Source: Mycobacterium scrofulaceum (GTDB lineage Bacteria; Actinomycetota; Actinomycetes; Mycobacteriales; Mycobacteriaceae). From it: 64,000 bases of DNA. Shown piece by piece: positions 1 through 9,770 of the stretch; the stretch's first letter is position 1, and each line of letters starts with the position of its first letter. Where the stretch lies: contig NZ_MVIJ01000020.1 in the NCBI RefSeq assembly GCF_002086735.1, positions 1 to 64,000 on the forward strand, written 5' to 3'. The notes beneath the pieces are model-generated. The model had not been told where the DNA came from. It did no database searches and worked only from the letters and a program-made list of their open reading frames with translations. Both the position numbers and the translations under genes were made by a program.

Positions 1-1
1 G

Positions 2-94
2 GGTCAGACCGCCCCACCCCCGGCGCCCCCGTCGCCGTCACCGGTGTACGCGCCCGCGCCGGGCGAACCGCAGCCGAAGGCCGGTGAACGATGA
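2..94 (+). CDS. Mce-family protein, C-terminal tail only (MceC position)
   Basis: Only the last 30 codons are in the window. They read as a proline-rich tail (APPPAPPSPSP-like) ending in TGA at 92-94, which overlaps the ATG of the next gene (ATGA). Proline-rich C-termini are common in MceC and MceD proteins, and the next genes are MceD, MceE and MceF-like, so this is most likely mceC of the same operon. The reading frame rests on the tail composition and the coupled stop/start; the other frame with a nearby stop (85-87) gives a less protein-like sequence. Confidence 0.7.
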   Translation, partial: GQTAPPPAPPSPSPVYAPAPGEPQPKAGER

Positions 95-1374
95 CCCGCC
101 GCAACGCCCGAATCGGCCTGGCCGCGTTGCTGGCGCTCGGCTTGCTCGCCGGCGTCGCGACGCTCTGGCACTCGTCGGCCGCGAGCCGCCGGACGACGGT
201 CGTGGCCTACTTCACCAACAGCAACGGCATCTTCGTGGGCGACGAGGTGCGCATCCTGGGGGTTGCCGTCGGCCACATCAAGCAGATCGAGCCGCAACCG
301 CGGCAGGTGAAGATCACCTTCTGGTACGAGTCCAGGTACCAGGTGCCCGCCGATGCCAAGGCCGTGATCCTGTCGCCATCGCTGGTCACCGCGCGGGCGA
401 TCCAGCTGACCCCGGCCTACACCGGTGGGCCACAGTTGCACGACGGCGCCGTGATCCCGCAGGCGCGCACCGCGGTCCCGGTGGAGTGGGACGATCTGCG
501 TCAGGACCTGGAAAAGCTCACCGAGATGCTGCAGCCCACCCACGGCGGCCTGAGCCCGCTCGGCTCGCTCGTGACGACCGCCGCGAACAACCTGCGCGGC
601 CAGGGGCCGAGTGTCCGCGACACCATTGTGAAGCTCTCCCAAGCGGTTTCAGCGCTGAGCGACCACGGCAACGACCTCTTCAGCACCGTGAAGAACCTGT
701 CCATCCTGGTTTCGGCGCTGCAGAGCAGCGGTGACCTGGTCAGGCAGCTGAATCAGAATCTGGCCTCGGTCACCGGCCTGCTGACCAACGATCCCAACGA
801 GGTCGCCGGCGCGGTCACCGCGCTGGCCGACGTCGTCGGCGACGTCCGGACCTTCGTGGCCGACAACCGCGAAGCGCTGGGCACGAGCTCGGACAGGCTC
901 GCGTCGGTGTCGACGGCGCTGAACGCCGGCCTCGACGACATCAAGCAGGCCCTGCACATCGCCCCCACCGAACTGCAGAACTTCATGAACATCTACCAGC
1001 CCGCGCAGGGCACGCTGAGCGGCGCGCCGGCGTTCGCCAACTTCGCCAACCCGGTCGCCTTCCTGTGCGGGGCGATACAGGCGGCCTCGCGCCTGGGCTG
1101 GGACCAGTCGGCGAAGCTGTGCGTTCAGTACTTGGCGCCCATCATCAAGAACCGCCAGTACAACTTCCCGCCGCTGGGCGAGAACCTGGTGGTCGGCGCC
1201 ACGGCACGCCCGAACGAGGTGACCTACAGCGAGGACTGGATGCGGCCGGATTACATTGCGCCGCAGCAGAATCCGACCGCTGCTCCGGGCCTGCCCGCGC
1301 CGCGCGAGGTGCGCTCAGTCAATCCCGCCGACGGCCTGCGCGGCCTGATGTTGCCGTCCGGGGGCGGATCGTGA
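91..1374 (+). CDS. mceD: Mce-family lipid-transfer protein, MceD position
   Basis: 427 aa. Residues 7-27 form a hydrophobic membrane anchor. The MlaD/Mce domain follows at about 37-115 (AYFTNSNGIFVGDEVRILGV is the typical start), then a long helical region to about 300 and a proline-containing tail. Mce proteins of one operon assemble a hexameric periplasmic needle that carries lipids from the outer layers to a YrbE permease. The ATG overlaps the previous stop and the TGA overlaps the GTG of the next gene, so translation is coupled. The YrbE and MceA-C genes lie left of the window. I did not assign the operon to a numbered mce locus. Confidence 0.9.
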   Translation: MTRRNARIGLAALLALGLLAGVATLWHSSAASRRTTVVAYFTNSNGIFVGDEVRILGVAVGHIKQIEPQPRQVKITFWYESRYQVPADAKAVILSPSLVTARAIQLTPAYTGGPQLHDGAVIPQARTAVPVEWDDLRQDLEKLTEMLQPTHGGLSPLGSLVTTAANNLRGQGPSVRDTIVKLSQAVSALSDHGNDLFSTVKNLSILVSALQSSGDLVRQLNQNLASVTGLLTNDPNEVAGAVTALADVVGDVRTFVADNREALGTSSDRLASVSTALNAGLDDIKQALHIAPTELQNFMNIYQPAQGTLSGAPAFANFANPVAFLCGAIQAASRLGWDQSAKLCVQYLAPIIKNRQYNFPPLGENLVVGATARPNEVTYSEDWMRPDYIAPQQNPTAAPGLPAPREVRSVNPADGLRGLMLPSGGGS

Positions 1375-2495
1375 CGCGGCGCGCCGTGGCCGGCCTGTTG
1401 GCGGCCCTGGCGATCGCCACGGCCGGCTGCGGCTGGCGCGGCCTGAACTCGGTCGCCCTGCCGGGGACCGCGGGACGCGGACCCGGGTCGTTCACCATTC
1501 ACGCGCAGCTGCCCGACGTGGGCACCCTGGAACAGAACTCACGAGTCCAGGTCGGCGACGTCACGGTGGGCAACGTCACCAGGATCGAGCGACAGGGCTG
1601 GCACGCGCTGCTGACGATCCGGCTCGACGGCGATGTCGAGCTGCCGGCCAATGCGACCGCAACCATCGGCCAATCGAGCCTGCTGGGTTCCCTGCATGTC
1701 GAGCTGGCCGCGCCCGCGGGCACCCCACCTCGGGGCAGGCTGAAGGAGGGGTCGCTGATCCCGCTGTCATCGGCCGGAAACTACCCCACGACGGAGCAGA
1801 CACTGGCCGCAATCTCGTTGCTGCTCAACGGCGGCGGGATCGGGCAGATCCAAGACATCACCCAGTCGCTGAGCGCCGCGCTGGCCGGGCGAGCCGACGA
1901 CCTGCGCAACCTGATCGCTCAGCTCGACATTTTCACCGGCCATGTCGGCGAACAAACGGGTGACATCATCGCCGCCACCGAGAGCCTCAACAACCTGGTC
2001 GGCCAGTTCGCCGACCAGAAGCCGGTGGTCGACAGGGCGCTGACGGCCATTCCGGCCGCGCTGCGAACCCTGGCCGACGAGCGGCAGACCCTGGTGGAGG
2101 CACTCGATCAGTTCGGCAAATTCAGTGCACTGGTTGCCGATTCGGCACGCCAGACCAAGGACACCCTGGTCAAGGAGCTCAACGACTTGGCGCCGGTGCT
2201 GGAATCGCTGGCCGACGCCGGCCCCGCCATGACCCGCGCGTTGAGCCTGCTCGCCACGTACCCCTTTCCGAAGGAGACCATCGGCAAGTGGGCTCGCGGC
2301 GACTACGCCAACCTGACCGCCATCATCGACCTGACCCTGAGCCGGCTCGACGCGTCGTTCCTGACCGGGACCCGGTTCGAGGGCAATCTGACCGAGCTGG
2401 AGCTGCAGTGGGGCCGCACGATCGGTCAGATGCCGAGCCCGTACACGGCCGGCAATCCGCTTGTCGCGCCGTATCACTGGGATCAGGGGCGCTGA
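1371..2495 (+). CDS. mceE: Mce-family lipoprotein, MceE position (LprK/LprN type)
   Basis: 374 aa from the GTG at 1371, which overlaps the mceD stop (GTGA). Longer upstream frames exist, but this start gives a proper export signal: two arginines, a hydrophobic stretch and a lipobox ending ATAGC near residue 18. The MlaD/Mce domain is at about 38-115 and a helical domain follows. MceE is the lipidated subunit of the Mce hexamer and probably fixes the needle to the outer face of the plasma membrane. It sits between mceD and mceF with 1 base to the next start. Confidence 0.9.
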   Translation: MTRRAVAGLLAALAIATAGCGWRGLNSVALPGTAGRGPGSFTIHAQLPDVGTLEQNSRVQVGDVTVGNVTRIERQGWHALLTIRLDGDVELPANATATIGQSSLLGSLHVELAAPAGTPPRGRLKEGSLIPLSSAGNYPTTEQTLAAISLLLNGGGIGQIQDITQSLSAALAGRADDLRNLIAQLDIFTGHVGEQTGDIIAATESLNNLVGQFADQKPVVDRALTAIPAALRTLADERQTLVEALDQFGKFSALVADSARQTKDTLVKELNDLAPVLESLADAGPAMTRALSLLATYPFPKETIGKWARGDYANLTAIIDLTLSRLDASFLTGTRFEGNLTELELQWGRTIGQMPSPYTAGNPLVAPYHWDQGR

Positions 2496-2496
2496 C

Positions 2497-3927
2497 ATGC
2501 CGCCCCTGTCGAGGCGAATCCTCATCCAGCTGGCCGTCTTCGTGATCGTCGCGTTGGCCGGTGGCGCGGTGATGGCGTTCGGCTACATCCAGCTGCCGGC
2601 CATGTTCGGGGTCGGACGCTATCGAGTGACCGTCGAGCTGCCGCAGGCCGCCGGTTTGTACCCCAGCGGCAATGTCACCTATCGCGGAACCGAGGTCGGC
2701 CGGGTCGATAGTGTGCGGCTCACCGATACCGGTGTCGCGGCAGTGCTTTCGCTGAAATCGGGGATCGACATCCCGTCGGATCTCGATGCGCAGGTGCACA
2801 GCCAGTCGGCGGTGGGAGAGCAATACGTTGCGCTGCTGCCGCGCGCCGATTCACCGCCGCTGCGCGACGGCGACGTGATCCGCTCCGATCGCGTCTCGGT
2901 GCCGCCCGACCTGGACACCATGTTGGATGCCGCGAACCGGGGCTTGCAGTCGGTTCCACGCGAGGACCTCAAGACCGTCGTCGACGAGGCCTCCACCGCC
3001 TTCGGCGGGCTGGGGCCTGATCTCTCCCGGCTCGTGGCCGGCGCCACTTCGCTGTCCACCGATGCCCGGAAGAATCTCGGTGCGCTGCTCACCCTGATCG
3101 ACGGTGCCAGGCCGGTGCTCGATGCGCAGTCCGGCGCACCGGACGCCGTACAGTCGTGGGCCGCGCACCTGGCCGACCTCACCGGCGGGGTGCGGAGGAG
3201 CGACACCGCCGTCCGGGCCGTGCTGGAGCAAGGCGGCCCCGCCGTCGGCGAAGTTCGTGAGCTCATGGACCGCGTCAATCCGACGCTGCCCGTCGTGCTG
3301 GCCAACCTGATCGGTGTCGGGCAGGTGGCGCTGACGTATCACGCCGGCCTCGAGCAGTTGCTGGTGCTGCTGCCCCAGGCGGTGGCGACGATTCAGGCGA
3401 TCAACGTCCCGAACCGGAACACCAAGCAGGGTTACAAGGGCGCCTTCCTGAGCTTCAACCTGCGACTGAATTTGCCGCCGCCGTGTCTCACCGGGTTCCT
3501 GCCCGCCCAGCAGCAGCGGGTGCCGTCATGGGAGGACTACCCGGACCGGCCGGCGGGCGACCTGTACTGCCGGGTACCGCAGGACTCCGCGCAGAACGTC
3601 CGCGGCGTCCGCAACACCCCGTGCGTGGGCCGGCCGGGCAAACGCGCGCCGACGGTGCAGATGTGCGACGGCGACGAAAGCTACATACCGCTCAACGACG
3701 GATACAACTGGAAGGGCGACCCGAACGCCACGCTGTCGGGTCAGCCCGTCCCGCAGCCGCGCGCGCCGGCCAAGCCCGCGCCGCCCCCGGCACCGCCGCT
3801 GGCGGCCGCCGAGTACGACCCGGCCACCGGCACCTACGTCGGCCCGGACGGGCATGTCTACACGCAATCCGACCTGGCCGGTGGAAAGGAACGCACATGG
3901 CAGACGATGGTGCTACCGCCGAATTGA
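2497..3927 (+). CDS. mceF: Mce-family protein, MceF position
   Basis: 476 aa. A hydrophobic anchor at about 7-27 (RRILIQLAVFVIVALAGGAV) is followed by the Mce domain (YRVTVELPQAAGLYPSGNVT) and a long helical region. The C-terminal third is rich in Pro/Ala and ends with YDPATGTYVGPDGHVYTQS, a tail often seen in MceF proteins. I chose the ATG at 2497, one base after the mceE stop; an earlier in-frame codon would overlap mceE. It should form one chain of the MceA-F hexamer. Its 3' end overlaps the next gene by 31 bases. Confidence 0.9.
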   Translation: MPPLSRRILIQLAVFVIVALAGGAVMAFGYIQLPAMFGVGRYRVTVELPQAAGLYPSGNVTYRGTEVGRVDSVRLTDTGVAAVLSLKSGIDIPSDLDAQVHSQSAVGEQYVALLPRADSPPLRDGDVIRSDRVSVPPDLDTMLDAANRGLQSVPREDLKTVVDEASTAFGGLGPDLSRLVAGATSLSTDARKNLGALLTLIDGARPVLDAQSGAPDAVQSWAAHLADLTGGVRRSDTAVRAVLEQGGPAVGEVRELMDRVNPTLPVVLANLIGVGQVALTYHAGLEQLLVLLPQAVATIQAINVPNRNTKQGYKGAFLSFNLRLNLPPPCLTGFLPAQQQRVPSWEDYPDRPAGDLYCRVPQDSAQNVRGVRNTPCVGRPGKRAPTVQMCDGDESYIPLNDGYNWKGDPNATLSGQPVPQPRAPAKPAPPPAPPLAAAEYDPATGTYVGPDGHVYTQSDLAGGKERTWQTMVLPPN

Positions 3928-4457
3928 CCGGTCGCTGCGCGGATGTCGACGACGCGTCCAAAGATCGGCCGCCGCTCGCTCCGGTCCGGCCGGCGCTGGT
4001 TACCGGGCTTGTCATCGTGGCCGCGCTGGCCGGGCTGGCCGGCTGGGCCGGTCTGCGCGCGTATCGGGCGCATGAAGCGCAGGAGCAGCGCGCGCTTTTC
4101 CTGCAGGCCGGTCGCCAGGGTGCGCTGAACCTCACCACCGTTGACTTCCGGGAAGCCGACGCGGACGTGCGGCGCATTCTGGCCGGGGCGACGGGCCAGC
4201 TCTACGACAATTTCTCTCAGCGCTCGCAGCCGTTCGTCGACGTGCTGCTGCGGACGCAGTCGAAGTCGGTCGGGACCGTGACGGAAGCGGGCATCGAATC
4301 GCAGGCCGGCGATCGGGCGGAAGTCCTTGTGGCGGTCACTGTTCGCACGTCGAACGCGGCGGCGGCCCAACAGGAGCCGCGCGCGTGGCGGATGCGGCTC
4401 TCGGTGCGGAAGGTCGACGGCGTGGTGAAGGTGTCGAACGTGGAGTTCGTGCCGTGA
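3897..4457 (+). CDS. Mce-associated membrane protein (Mas), first copy
   Basis: 186 aa. The ATG at 3897 has a strong ribosome site GGAAAGGA six bases upstream, which decides the start although it lies inside the mceF end. One transmembrane segment (about residues 33-53, LVTGLVIVAALAGLAGWAG) is followed by an outer domain resembling the small beta-rich VirB8/NTF2-like fold of Mas proteins (DFREADADVRRILAGATG is a typical stretch). Mas proteins are encoded at the 3' end of mce operons and are thought to stabilise the transporter. The stop overlaps the next GTG. Confidence 0.85.
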   Translation: MADDGATAELTGRCADVDDASKDRPPLAPVRPALVTGLVIVAALAGLAGWAGLRAYRAHEAQEQRALFLQAGRQGALNLTTVDFREADADVRRILAGATGQLYDNFSQRSQPFVDVLLRTQSKSVGTVTEAGIESQAGDRAEVLVAVTVRTSNAAAAQQEPRAWRMRLSVRKVDGVVKVSNVEFVP

Positions 4458-4969
4458 CGAACAGACAGCTCCGCATCGCCCACCGCTTCAACTGGTCCCG
4501 GGTGCTGGCGTACGGTCTGATACCCGGGCTGGCGTTGTCGCTTGCGTCGGCGGCCGGCTTCCTGAAGTGGCAGGCTTCGTCGGTCGCCGATGCCGACCGG
4601 GGTCGCATCGAGGCTACGCAAGCGGCGCGGGAGGGTACGGCCGCCCTGCTGACCTACCGACCCGACACGGTCGAGCGCGACCTCGCCGCCGCGCGTGACC
4701 GGCTGACCGGGCGGTTCAAGGACGCCTACACGTCACTGACCCGCGACGTGGTCATCCCCGGTTCCCGGCAGCAGCACATCTGGGCGGTGGCGACCGTCCG
4801 GTCCGCGGCGTCGGTGTCGGCGGGACCCGACCACGGTGTCTTCCTGCTGTTCGTCAACCAGACGACGGTCGTCGGCGACGCCGCGCCCGCGTACACGGCG
4901 TCCAGCGTGCGGGTCACCATGGACAGGGTCGGCGGCCGCTGGCTGATATCGGGGTTCGACCCGGTCTGA
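4454..4969 (+). CDS. Mce-associated membrane protein (Mas), second copy
   Basis: 171 aa from GTG 4454 (GTGA overlap with the preceding gene). It has one transmembrane segment at about 19-38 and the same type of outer domain as its neighbour (YRPDTVERDLAAARDRLTG, ending RWLISGFDPV). Tandem Mas genes close mce operons in mycobacteria. It is the last gene of this operon: cstA converges on it and ends 5 bases away. Confidence 0.85.
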   Translation: MTNRQLRIAHRFNWSRVLAYGLIPGLALSLASAAGFLKWQASSVADADRGRIEATQAAREGTAALLTYRPDTVERDLAAARDRLTGRFKDAYTSLTRDVVIPGSRQQHIWAVATVRSAASVSAGPDHGVFLLFVNQTTVVGDAAPAYTASSVRVTMDRVGGRWLISGFDPV

Positions 4970-4974
4970 GCCCG

Positions 4975-7227
4975 TCAATCCTTGTTCGCGGCAACCGTTC
5001 TGGCCGCATCCCACTGTCGCTGTACCGCGCGTTCGCTGACCGTGGGGACAAGTCCCGACGGCGCGAAGAACTTCGACGGCACCGGCTCGTCCTCGGTCAA
5101 GGGACGGCCGCCGCCGCGAATGGCGCGGTAGGCCACGGCGATTCCCACGATCACCATGATGACGACGACGAGTGCGAACACCACCGACAGGGTGCCCTGG
5201 ATGAAGGTGTTCCTGATGACGTCGTCGAGCTGATGGGCGGTCCTGGCCGAACCGAACGACGTCTTGCCGGCGTTTCTGGCCGCGAGATACTGGAAGTGCT
5301 GCGTCCAGTAGCCGACATTGGGGTCCGCCGAGAAGACTTTCTGCCACGACGCGGTGAGCGTGACCGCCAGGTCCCACAGCAGCGGCAGCCCCGGAATCCA
5401 CGCCCACTTCAGCAGGCCCTTCTTGATGACGATCACCGTGATGACGGTCAGCGCGACCGCCGCGAGCAGCTGGTTGGCGATCCCGAACAGCGGGAAGAGC
5501 GTGTTGATCCCGCCCAGCGGATCCGTCACGCCCATCAGCAGGATGCTGCCCCAGGCCGCGGCGACGGCCAGGCTGCAGAGCCAGACCCCCGGGCGCCAGC
5601 TCGGGTTGCGCAGCCTGGCCAGCGGGCCGCCGAGGTTGCCGAGCGCGTCGGACAGCATGAACCGCGCGACGCGGGTGCCCGCGTCGACGGCGGTCAGGAT
5701 GAACAGCGCCTCGAACATGATCGCGAAGTGGTACCAGAACGCCTTGAGGCCCGCCCCGCCGAAGGCGCGCTGCAGCACCTCCGACATGCCGAACGCCAGG
5801 GTGGGCGCTCCGCCGGTGCGCGAGACGATGGACTTCTCGCCGACCCCGCGGGCGGCCGCGGTGAGTCGGTCGGCGGTCGTGGGGGTCCCCGACAGCCCGA
5901 GCCGGTTGACGTAGTCGGCGGCGGTGGCGGCGGTGCCGCCGGTTCGGGCGGGCGGGGCGTTGAGGACGAAGTACAGGTGCTGGTCCAGGATCGACGCGCT
6001 GATCAGGGCCATCACGGCGACGAACGATTCGGTGAGCATGCCGCCGTAGCCGATCAGCCGCATCTGGCTTTCCTTTTCCAGCAGCTTGGGCGTGGTCCCC
6101 GACGAGATCAGCGCGTGGAACCCCGACAGCGCGCCGCACGCGATCGTGATGAACAGGAACGGGAACAGCGAGCCAGGGAACACCGGCCCGTCCCCGCCGG
6201 CGGCGAACCGCGAGATCGCGGGCGCCTGCATGAGCGGCCGGGCCACGCAGATGCCGACCGCGAGCAGGGCGATGGCCCCGACCTTCATGAACGTGGAGAG
6301 ATAGTCACGCGGCGCCAGCAGCAGCCACACCGGCAGCACCGACGCCACGAAACCGTAGCCGATGATCAGCCAGCACACCGTCACCGGTGAGATGTTCAAC
6401 CACGTTGCGCCCCAGGACGTTTCACCGACCCAGTTGCCGGATGCCACCGCCGCCAGCAAGAGCGCGAAGCCGATGATCGACACCTCGGCCACCCGCCCCG
6501 GCCGCAGGAATCGCAGGTAACACCCCATGAACACCGCGATGGGGATGGTCATCGCGATGGAGAACACGCCCCACGGGCTCTGCGCCAGGCCGCGCACCAC
6601 GACCAGCGCCAGCACCGCGATGATGATCACCATGATCACGAACGCCCCGACGAGGGCGGCCGCCCCGCCCGTCACGCCGAGTTCGTCGCGCGCCATCTGG
6701 CCCAGGGAGCGCCCCCGCCGCCGGGTGGAGATCCACAAGACCAGGTAATCCTGGACGCCGCCGGCGAACACGGCGCCGATGACGATCCAGATGCTGCAGG
6801 GCAGGTACCCCATCTGGGTGGCCAGCACCGGCCCGACCAGCGGTCCGGCCCCGGCGATAGCGGCGAAGTGATGACCGAACAGCACGCGCCGGTCGGTGGG
6901 CACGTAGTCGGTGCCGTCCTCGAACACCTCGGCCGGGGTGGCGTGGTCGTCGCGCGGGCGGACGATCTTCATCTCGATCAGCCGTGCGTAGAACCGGAAA
7001 CCGATGACGTAGGTGCAGACCGCCGCGACCACGAACCAGACCGCGTTCACCGTCTCGCCGCGGGCGAAGGCGATGATGGCCCACGCGGCGGCACCGATCA
7101 CGGCGACGACCGCGAAGACGATCTTGTGCCGGGCGGTGATGGGGGAGCGGTCGACGATCGCGACGGGCGGCAGCGCCTCGTCGGTGTGGATGTAGCTGAC
7201 GTCCTCGCCGTGCCCGTGCAGTGTCAC
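4975..7227 (-). CDS. cstA: CstA family carbon-starvation / peptide-pyruvate transporter
   Basis: 750 aa. It is a polytopic membrane protein with many hydrophobic helices and the CstA signatures RRVLFGHHFAAIAGAGPLVG and ATQMGYLPCSIWIVIGA; the C-terminal DUF4161-like part is also present. E. coli CstA and its relatives import pyruvate or peptides during nutrient limitation. I chose the GTG at 7227 (VTLHGHGEDVS), 40 bases after ligB; upstream sequence in frame has no membrane-protein character. It matches Rv3063 as I recall it and probably follows ligB in one transcript. Confidence 0.9.
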   Translation of the reverse strand: MTLHGHGEDVSYIHTDEALPPVAIVDRSPITARHKIVFAVVAVIGAAAWAIIAFARGETVNAVWFVVAAVCTYVIGFRFYARLIEMKIVRPRDDHATPAEVFEDGTDYVPTDRRVLFGHHFAAIAGAGPLVGPVLATQMGYLPCSIWIVIGAVFAGGVQDYLVLWISTRRRGRSLGQMARDELGVTGGAAALVGAFVIMVIIIAVLALVVVRGLAQSPWGVFSIAMTIPIAVFMGCYLRFLRPGRVAEVSIIGFALLLAAVASGNWVGETSWGATWLNISPVTVCWLIIGYGFVASVLPVWLLLAPRDYLSTFMKVGAIALLAVGICVARPLMQAPAISRFAAGGDGPVFPGSLFPFLFITIACGALSGFHALISSGTTPKLLEKESQMRLIGYGGMLTESFVAVMALISASILDQHLYFVLNAPPARTGGTAATAADYVNRLGLSGTPTTADRLTAAARGVGEKSIVSRTGGAPTLAFGMSEVLQRAFGGAGLKAFWYHFAIMFEALFILTAVDAGTRVARFMLSDALGNLGGPLARLRNPSWRPGVWLCSLAVAAAWGSILLMGVTDPLGGINTLFPLFGIANQLLAAVALTVITVIVIKKGLLKWAWIPGLPLLWDLAVTLTASWQKVFSADPNVGYWTQHFQYLAARNAGKTSFGSARTAHQLDDVIRNTFIQGTLSVVFALVVVIMVIVGIAVAYRAIRGGGRPLTEDEPVPSKFFAPSGLVPTVSERAVQRQWDAARTVAANKD

Positions 7228-7267
7228 GGCCGAAAACCCTACGCGCGGGAACCGAACTCCGCCCGAC

Positions 7268-8794
7268 TCAATACAGCGCGCGGACGGCGTCGATGGTGTC
7301 GGCCTCGGCCGGGCTCTTGTCGTCGCGGTAGCGCAGCACCCGCGCGAAGCGCAGCGCCACGCCACCGGGGTAGCGCGACGACTTCTGCACGCCGTCCAGG
7401 GCCACCTCGACCACCTGCTCGGGCCGGACCCGCACCACGTGGCCGTCCGTCCCGCCGACGGCGAGCTCGGTGAAGCGCACGGTCTGCCAGTCCAGCATGG
7501 CGTCGGTCATGCCCTTGAAAGTCTTTCCCACCATCACGAATTCGCCGGTGGCGGGATCGCGCGCGCCGAGGTGGATGTTGGACAGCTTGCCGCGCCGGCG
7601 GCCCGATCCCCACTCCACCGCGAGGACAACCAGGTCCAGCGTGTGCACCGGCTTGACCTTGAGCCAGCCCGCTCCGCGGCGGCCCGCATGGTATGGGGCC
7701 CCCGGAGCCTTGGCCAGCACGCCTTCGTGGCCGGCGGCGAGGGTCGCCTCCAGGAAACCCGTGGCGGCCGCGCGATCGGACGTGAGCAGCCGATCGACCC
7801 GCTGCGCAGGCGGCACCAGCGCGTCCAGGGCGGCCAGCCGCTCGGTGGTCGGCGCGTCCAGCAGGTCAGTGCCGTCGCGGTGCAGGATGTCGAAGAAGAA
7901 CACCGAAAGTGGTTGCGTCGCACGGGCCGCCGCGACGTCGACCGATCGGCCGAAACGCGACGCGGTGACCTGAAAGCGGTGGGGTGAGTTATCCGGCCGC
8001 AGCGCGATCGCCTCGCCGTCGGCGATGAGGTCGCGCACCGGCAGGGCCAGCGCCGCGTCCACCACCTCGGGCAGGCGCGCGGTGACGTCGTCGAGGCTGC
8101 GGGTATAGACGGTGACCTCGTCCCCGGACCGGTGGATCTGCACCCGGGCGCCGTCCAGCTTCGCCTCGAAAATCGTTGTCCCGCCGTGCCGCTCCAGCGC
8201 ATCGTGCACGCCGGGCGCCGTCTGGGCCAGCATCGGGCCGACCGGCCGGCCGACCCGCAGGGCGAAGGCGTCGAGCGCCGCGGTCCCGCCCAGGACGGCG
8301 GCCGCCACGGCAGGCAGGTCGCCGCCCAGCATCGCGGCCCGCTGCACCGACGCGACGGGGATGCCGGCGGCCCTGGCCACCGCGTCGGCCATGATCCCGG
8401 CCAGCGCCCCCTGCCGCAGCTCCCCGCCGAGCAGGCGCAGCAGGAAGGCCTGTTCCGTCTCGGTCGCGGCGGCGAACAGGCCCGTCACCAGCTCGGCGCG
8501 CCGCGCCTGTGACCCCTTGCCGGACACCGCCCCGATCGCCGAGAACCGGGCGTCCACGCCCGCGACGGTCAGGGTCGGGCGCGACGCCGGGGGCGGGCGC
8601 GACCGCAGCGATGCCCAGCCCACCCCGATCTGGCGCTGGCGCAGCTCACCGGAGAGCCAGGAGACCACGATCGCGACACCGTCGGGGTCGGCCGCCGCCC
8701 GGCCCAGCAGGGCGGCGATGTGGGCGACCTTGCTCAGCCGCGACGACGTGGCGGCCACGTCAAGCGAGGTGGTCGCCACGTCGAGAAGGAGCAC
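7268..8794 (-). CDS. ligB: ATP-dependent DNA ligase LigB
   Basis: 508 aa starting with GTG. The adenylation motif is [11 protein letters not shown], with the catalytic lysine at 212. Other nucleotidyltransferase motifs follow (DGEAI, FFFDILH, EGVLAK, WLKVKP), then an OB-fold. The N-terminal 200 residues form the extra DNA-binding domain of LigB/archaeal-type ligases. It seals nicks using ATP and is accessory to the NAD-dependent LigA. It matches Rv3062 and precedes cstA on the same strand. Confidence 0.95.
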   Translation of the reverse strand: MLLLDVATTSLDVAATSSRLSKVAHIAALLGRAAADPDGVAIVVSWLSGELRQRQIGVGWASLRSRPPPASRPTLTVAGVDARFSAIGAVSGKGSQARRAELVTGLFAAATETEQAFLLRLLGGELRQGALAGIMADAVARAAGIPVASVQRAAMLGGDLPAVAAAVLGGTAALDAFALRVGRPVGPMLAQTAPGVHDALERHGGTTIFEAKLDGARVQIHRSGDEVTVYTRSLDDVTARLPEVVDAALALPVRDLIADGEAIALRPDNSPHRFQVTASRFGRSVDVAAARATQPLSVFFFDILHRDGTDLLDAPTTERLAALDALVPPAQRVDRLLTSDRAAATGFLEATLAAGHEGVLAKAPGAPYHAGRRGAGWLKVKPVHTLDLVVLAVEWGSGRRRGKLSNIHLGARDPATGEFVMVGKTFKGMTDAMLDWQTVRFTELAVGGTDGHVVRVRPEQVVEVALDGVQKSSRYPGGVALRFARVLRYRDDKSPAEADTIDAVRALY

Positions 8795-8854
8795 GAAATC
8801 AGCTTGGCATGGCTCGCCGACAAGCCTCGGAAACCGACGCGCTAGCGTGCCTAC

Positions 8855-8864
8855 GTAACGTTAC
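8855..8864. promoter_or_regulatory. Perfect palindrome GTAACGTTAC, candidate operator
   Basis: A ten-base perfect palindrome in the gap between ligB (minus) and the SDR gene (plus), 40 bases before the SDR start. Size and position fit a repressor site for either divergent gene. No regulator gene is adjacent, so the protein is unknown. Confidence 0.4.
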
Positions 8865-8903
8865 AGATTGCAAGGGATCTGATAACCCAAAAGGAGAGGC
8901 CGG

Positions 8904-9662
8904 ATGGAGATCAACGGAAAGAAGGTCGTCGTTATCGGCGGCGCATCGGGGATGGGTCGTGCCTCCGCGGAGCTGCTGGCCGAGCGCGGGGCCCAGGTGG
9001 CAATCTTCGACCGCGAGGGCTCCGACGGCAAGCAGGTGGCCGAGGGCATAGGCGGGACGTTCTATCCGGTCGACGTCACCGACTTCAAGGGCACCGAGGA
9101 GACGTTGCAGGCGGCGGTCGACAAGCTGGGCGGCCTGCACGTCACCGTCACCACCGCCGGCGGTGGCATCGCCAAGCGGACGCTGACCAAGTCCGGTCCC
9201 CACGACCTGGAATCGTTCCAATCGGTGATCGACCTGAACCTGATCGCCACGTTCAACATCAGCCGGCTGGCCGCCGCGCACATGGCCAAGAACGAGCCCG
9301 AGGACGAAGAGCGCGGCGTCATCATCAACACCGCATCGATCGCGGCCTTCGAGGGGCAGATCGGGCAGGTCGCCTACACCGCGGCCAAGGCGGCGATCGC
9401 CGGCATGTGCCTGACCATGGCCCGCGACCTGGGCTCGATGGGCATCCGGGTGCTGGCCATCGCCCCCAGCCTGTTCCTGACCGGGTTGACCTCGATGGTT
9501 CCCGACGAGATGGCCAACCAGCTGGTCAAGGACGCCGCCTTCCCCAAGCGGATGGGCCGGCCGATCGAGTACGCCAAGCTGGTGGCCGCGATCGTGGAGA
9601 ACCCGATGCTCAACGGGCAGTGCCTGCGGCTGGACGCCGGGCAGCGGTTCGCGCCCAAGTAG
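8904..9662 (+). CDS. Short-chain dehydrogenase/reductase (HSD10-like)
   Basis: 252 aa. N-terminal nucleotide-binding motif VVIGGASGMGRASAELLAERG, then NTASIAAFEGQIGQVAYTAAK with the catalytic Tyr and Lys. The C-terminal PKRMGRPIEYAKLV is typical of bacterial 3-hydroxyacyl-CoA dehydrogenases of the 17-beta-HSD type 10 group. The likely reaction is NAD-linked oxidation of a 3-hydroxyacyl-CoA, consistent with fadE22 and thiolase downstream. The ribosome site AAAAGGAGAGG lies just upstream. I do not recall this gene at the same place in M. tuberculosis. Confidence 0.85.
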   Translation: MEINGKKVVVIGGASGMGRASAELLAERGAQVAIFDREGSDGKQVAEGIGGTFYPVDVTDFKGTEETLQAAVDKLGGLHVTVTTAGGGIAKRTLTKSGPHDLESFQSVIDLNLIATFNISRLAAAHMAKNEPEDEERGVIINTASIAAFEGQIGQVAYTAAKAAIAGMCLTMARDLGSMGIRVLAIAPSLFLTGLTSMVPDEMANQLVKDAAFPKRMGRPIEYAKLVAAIVENPMLNGQCLRLDAGQRFAPK

Positions 9663-9692
9663 CCACCCCCACGGGCCGCCCTCCTCGCATTA

Positions 9693-9736
9693 AGTACACT
9701 CTTTAGGCAGCCGCCCCGCTTCCCCTCGAAGCGGGG
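9693..9736 (+). promoter_or_regulatory. Candidate operator AGTACACTC plus leader hairpin before fadE22
   Basis: AGTACACTC (9693-9701) recurs exactly at 12373-12381 in the DUF35/thiolase promoter region. A hairpin with 8-bp stem CCCCGCTT / AAGCGGGG (9714-9721 and 9729-9736) follows, 35 bases before the fadE22 start. It could be a shared regulator site, with TACACT also able to serve as a -10 element; the hairpin may terminate the SDR transcript or sit in the fadE22 leader. Confidence 0.4.
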
Positions 9737-9770
9737 CAGGCTACCCAGCCGGTAGCGAGGAGGGCCCCTC

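Noticed and set aside
1065..1370. Extended N-terminus for MceE upstream of 1371
   Set aside because: The extension overlaps mceD entirely, lacks a signal sequence, and the GTG at 1371 gives a correct lipoprotein start.
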